From contig AP025689.1 of NCBI GenBank assembly GCA_023168345.1, forward strand, positions 1,362,001-1,426,000: a DNA stretch of 64,000 nt. Direction: 5' to 3'. This DNA comes from Lysinibacillus sp. PLM2. GTDB lineage: Bacteria; Bacillota; Bacilli; Bacillales_A; Planococcaceae. The notes beneath the pieces were generated by a model. The model saw only the letters and a program-made list of their open reading frames with translations. It had not been told where the DNA came from and did not search any database. Made by a program: the position numbers and the translations under genes. Below are positions 62,910 through 64,000 of this stretch, one piece after another; position 1 is the stretch's first letter; each line of letters opens with the position of its first letter.

Positions 62910-64000
62910 TTAAATCTCCGTAGTTGAAATTAGTTTATGAACTTTGAATCCGCTATTACTGGTTTGTACTTCGCAAACTGTTGAAAATGTTTTATATTGC
63001 TCACTATCCGGGTAATAGATGATGAATTCTTCAACAGTAGTTACCTCAAAAGACCCGTTCCCAAGATCAGCGACATCTGTTACTGTTGTCGAAATAAATT
63101 CTTCTGTTATACCGCTATCTTCTAAGTACGCAATATAGTCCTTTGCTTCCTGATAGCGAGGTCCATCAGTTGTCATATAGTTTTTAACAGGTGTAATTGA
63201 ACGCATATTAATGGCTTCTACACTAGCCATTGTGTACTGTTCCATAAAAGCTTGTAGCTCTGACCTAACAGAACTTGAAACGCTAGATTGAATCGTTTCT
63301 TCCGAAGGCTCGTAAAGTGATTTTGAGCCTTCAATAGTATCTGTCGGATAAGCAGGTTCGTTTGAAAATTCTAAGTAATTTACAATCCAATCTTGCGTTT
63401 CCTCATTATAATTAAGACCGATTGCACTGTTTAATTCAGTACTACTTAATACAGGCTCCTCACCAAAAGTATAAACTGCATCGTTATAATAAAATGACAC
63501 TGGAATCATTAATAAATCATCATAAAACCACAGGGAATCTCTGTCCATATCAATCTTTTCTAACATGCCACTATAGAAAATGCCATTTTCAATTAAATAA
63601 TCAATTTCAATTACTTGGAAATCTTCTTTGAAAACATCGTTTGCTGAAGTTAACACATCCGATGATAAAGATGCTTTAGCATTTGCCATTTGTTCACCTA
63701 AGTTTAAAATGGTTGTTTTTATCGATTCTAAATTCTCTTCGGTAACGATCGCTGCTGTTACTTCTGTATAGCTCGACTCAATTACAAACTCACTTGATGA
63801 GACTTCACCCCATGGGAAACTTGTCACAACCTTACCCTTAGTAGAACCGTCTATAAAAACAGGACCAAATGTCTCTGACTCACCATATTCATTTACTGGA
63901 ATTTTTTGTCCATTAATTAAAAGATAAATGTTTTCACTCGTCCACTCACTACTATAATTCGTAACATAAACATCAGCTTCTGAAATGGGTAATTCATCCA
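62910..64000 (-). CDS. TcaA-like membrane protein, C-terminal part
   Basis: The frame is open through the right edge of the window. The apparent GTG start at 63827 is internal, because upstream codons read continuously (VYVTNYSSEWTSENIYLLI and then GQKIPVNEYGESETFGPVF). The visible 363 residues resemble the extracellular repeats of TcaA/YvbJ-like proteins, with beta-rich domains (VVTSFPWGEVSSSEF) and a C-terminal NTF2-like domain (SSVRSELQAFMEQYTMASVEAINM). Staphylococcal TcaA affects glycopeptide sensitivity. The zinc-ribbon and transmembrane N-terminus expected for the family would lie outside the window. Confidence 0.75.
   Translation of the reverse strand, partial: DELPISEADVYVTNYSSEWTSENIYLLINGQKIPVNEYGESETFGPVFIDGSTKGKVVTSFPWGEVSSSEFVIESSYTEVTAAIVTEENLESIKTTILNLGEQMANAKASLSSDVLTSANDVFKEDFQVIEIDYLIENGIFYSGMLEKIDMDRDSLWFYDDLLMIPVSFYYNDAVYTFGEEPVLSSTELNSAIGLNYNEETQDWIVNYLEFSNEPAYPTDTIEGSKSLYEPSEETIQSSVSSSVRSELQAFMEQYTMASVEAINMRSITPVKNYMTTDGPRYQEAKDYIAYLEDSGITEEFISTTVTDVADLGNGSFEVTTVEEFIIYYPDSEQYKTFSTVCEVQTSNSGFKVHKLISTTEI

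Overview
The window is a low-GC chromosomal segment of an endospore-forming member of the Bacillales. Gene order follows the Bacillus subtilis ylxQ-infB ... pnp ... dpaAB-asd-dapA ... spoIIIE-ymfC ... ymfFHIJKM-pgsA-cinA-recA-rny ... ymdB-spoVS backbone, and spoIIIE, dpaA, dpaB, ymxH and spoVS mark a spore former. Three departures from B. subtilis are visible: no ylxY after pnp, no dapG between asd and dapA, and no tepA beside spoIIIE. A guanosine-type transporter (BMP lipoprotein, nupOPQ) sits inside the ymf region. This looks like a Lysinibacillus/Solibacillus/Ureibacillus-type (Planococcaceae) genome, but that placement is inference from gene order and codon style, not from a search.

Layout. 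1-5.7 kb: the end of the nusA-infB operon (ylxQ, infB, ylxP, rbfA), then truB, ribF and rpsO. 6.1-8.2 kb: pnp. 8.5-10.4 kb: an inserted MacB/FtsX-type ABC exporter on the minus strand. 10.7-11.9 kb: the M16 peptidase mlpA. 12.1-13.9 kb: an inserted minus-strand GntR/ABC-2 operon. 14.1-17.8 kb: ymxH, dipicolinate synthase genes dpaA-dpaB, asd and dapA, which link diaminopimelate/lysine synthesis to spore dipicolinate. 18.1-22.2 kb: an RNase J2-like gene behind a structured leader, then spoIIIE. 22.4-28.0 kb: a GntR regulator and the nucleoside ABC transporter. 28.3-37.3 kb: ymfF, ymfH, ymfI, ymfJ, ymfK, ymfM (rodZ-like), pgsA, cinA, recA. 37.8-39.3 kb: rny (RNase Y).

39.5-58.2 kb: the main accessory region, a 16-gene exopolysaccharide/capsule locus between rny and ymdB, which are adjacent in B. 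subtilis. It has a Tyr-phosphatase (CpsB/YwqE-like) at its head and the BY-kinase pair (YwqC/YwqD-like) at its tail. Between them lie an EpsC/EpsN/EpsL-like route to a 4-amino-sugar primer, an unusual acyltransferase/ATP-grasp/PLP-decarboxylase module where an EpsM-like acetyltransferase would be expected, two GT4 glycosyltransferases, an EpsG-like polymerase, a TupA-like ATP-grasp protein, a Wzx-like flippase, UDP-glucose dehydrogenase, and a UDP-glucuronate-epimerase-like gene that appears to start at ATT. The predicted product is an acidic (uronic-acid-containing) polymer carrying an amino-acid- or amine-derived substituent.

58.6-64 kb: ymdB, a LysR-family gene interrupted by one in-frame TGA and divergent from an iron-containing alcohol dehydrogenase, spoVS, a DCC-family protein, and the C-terminal part of a TcaA-like membrane protein that runs off the window. 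I saw no rRNA, tRNA, insertion sequence, prophage or CRISPR array.
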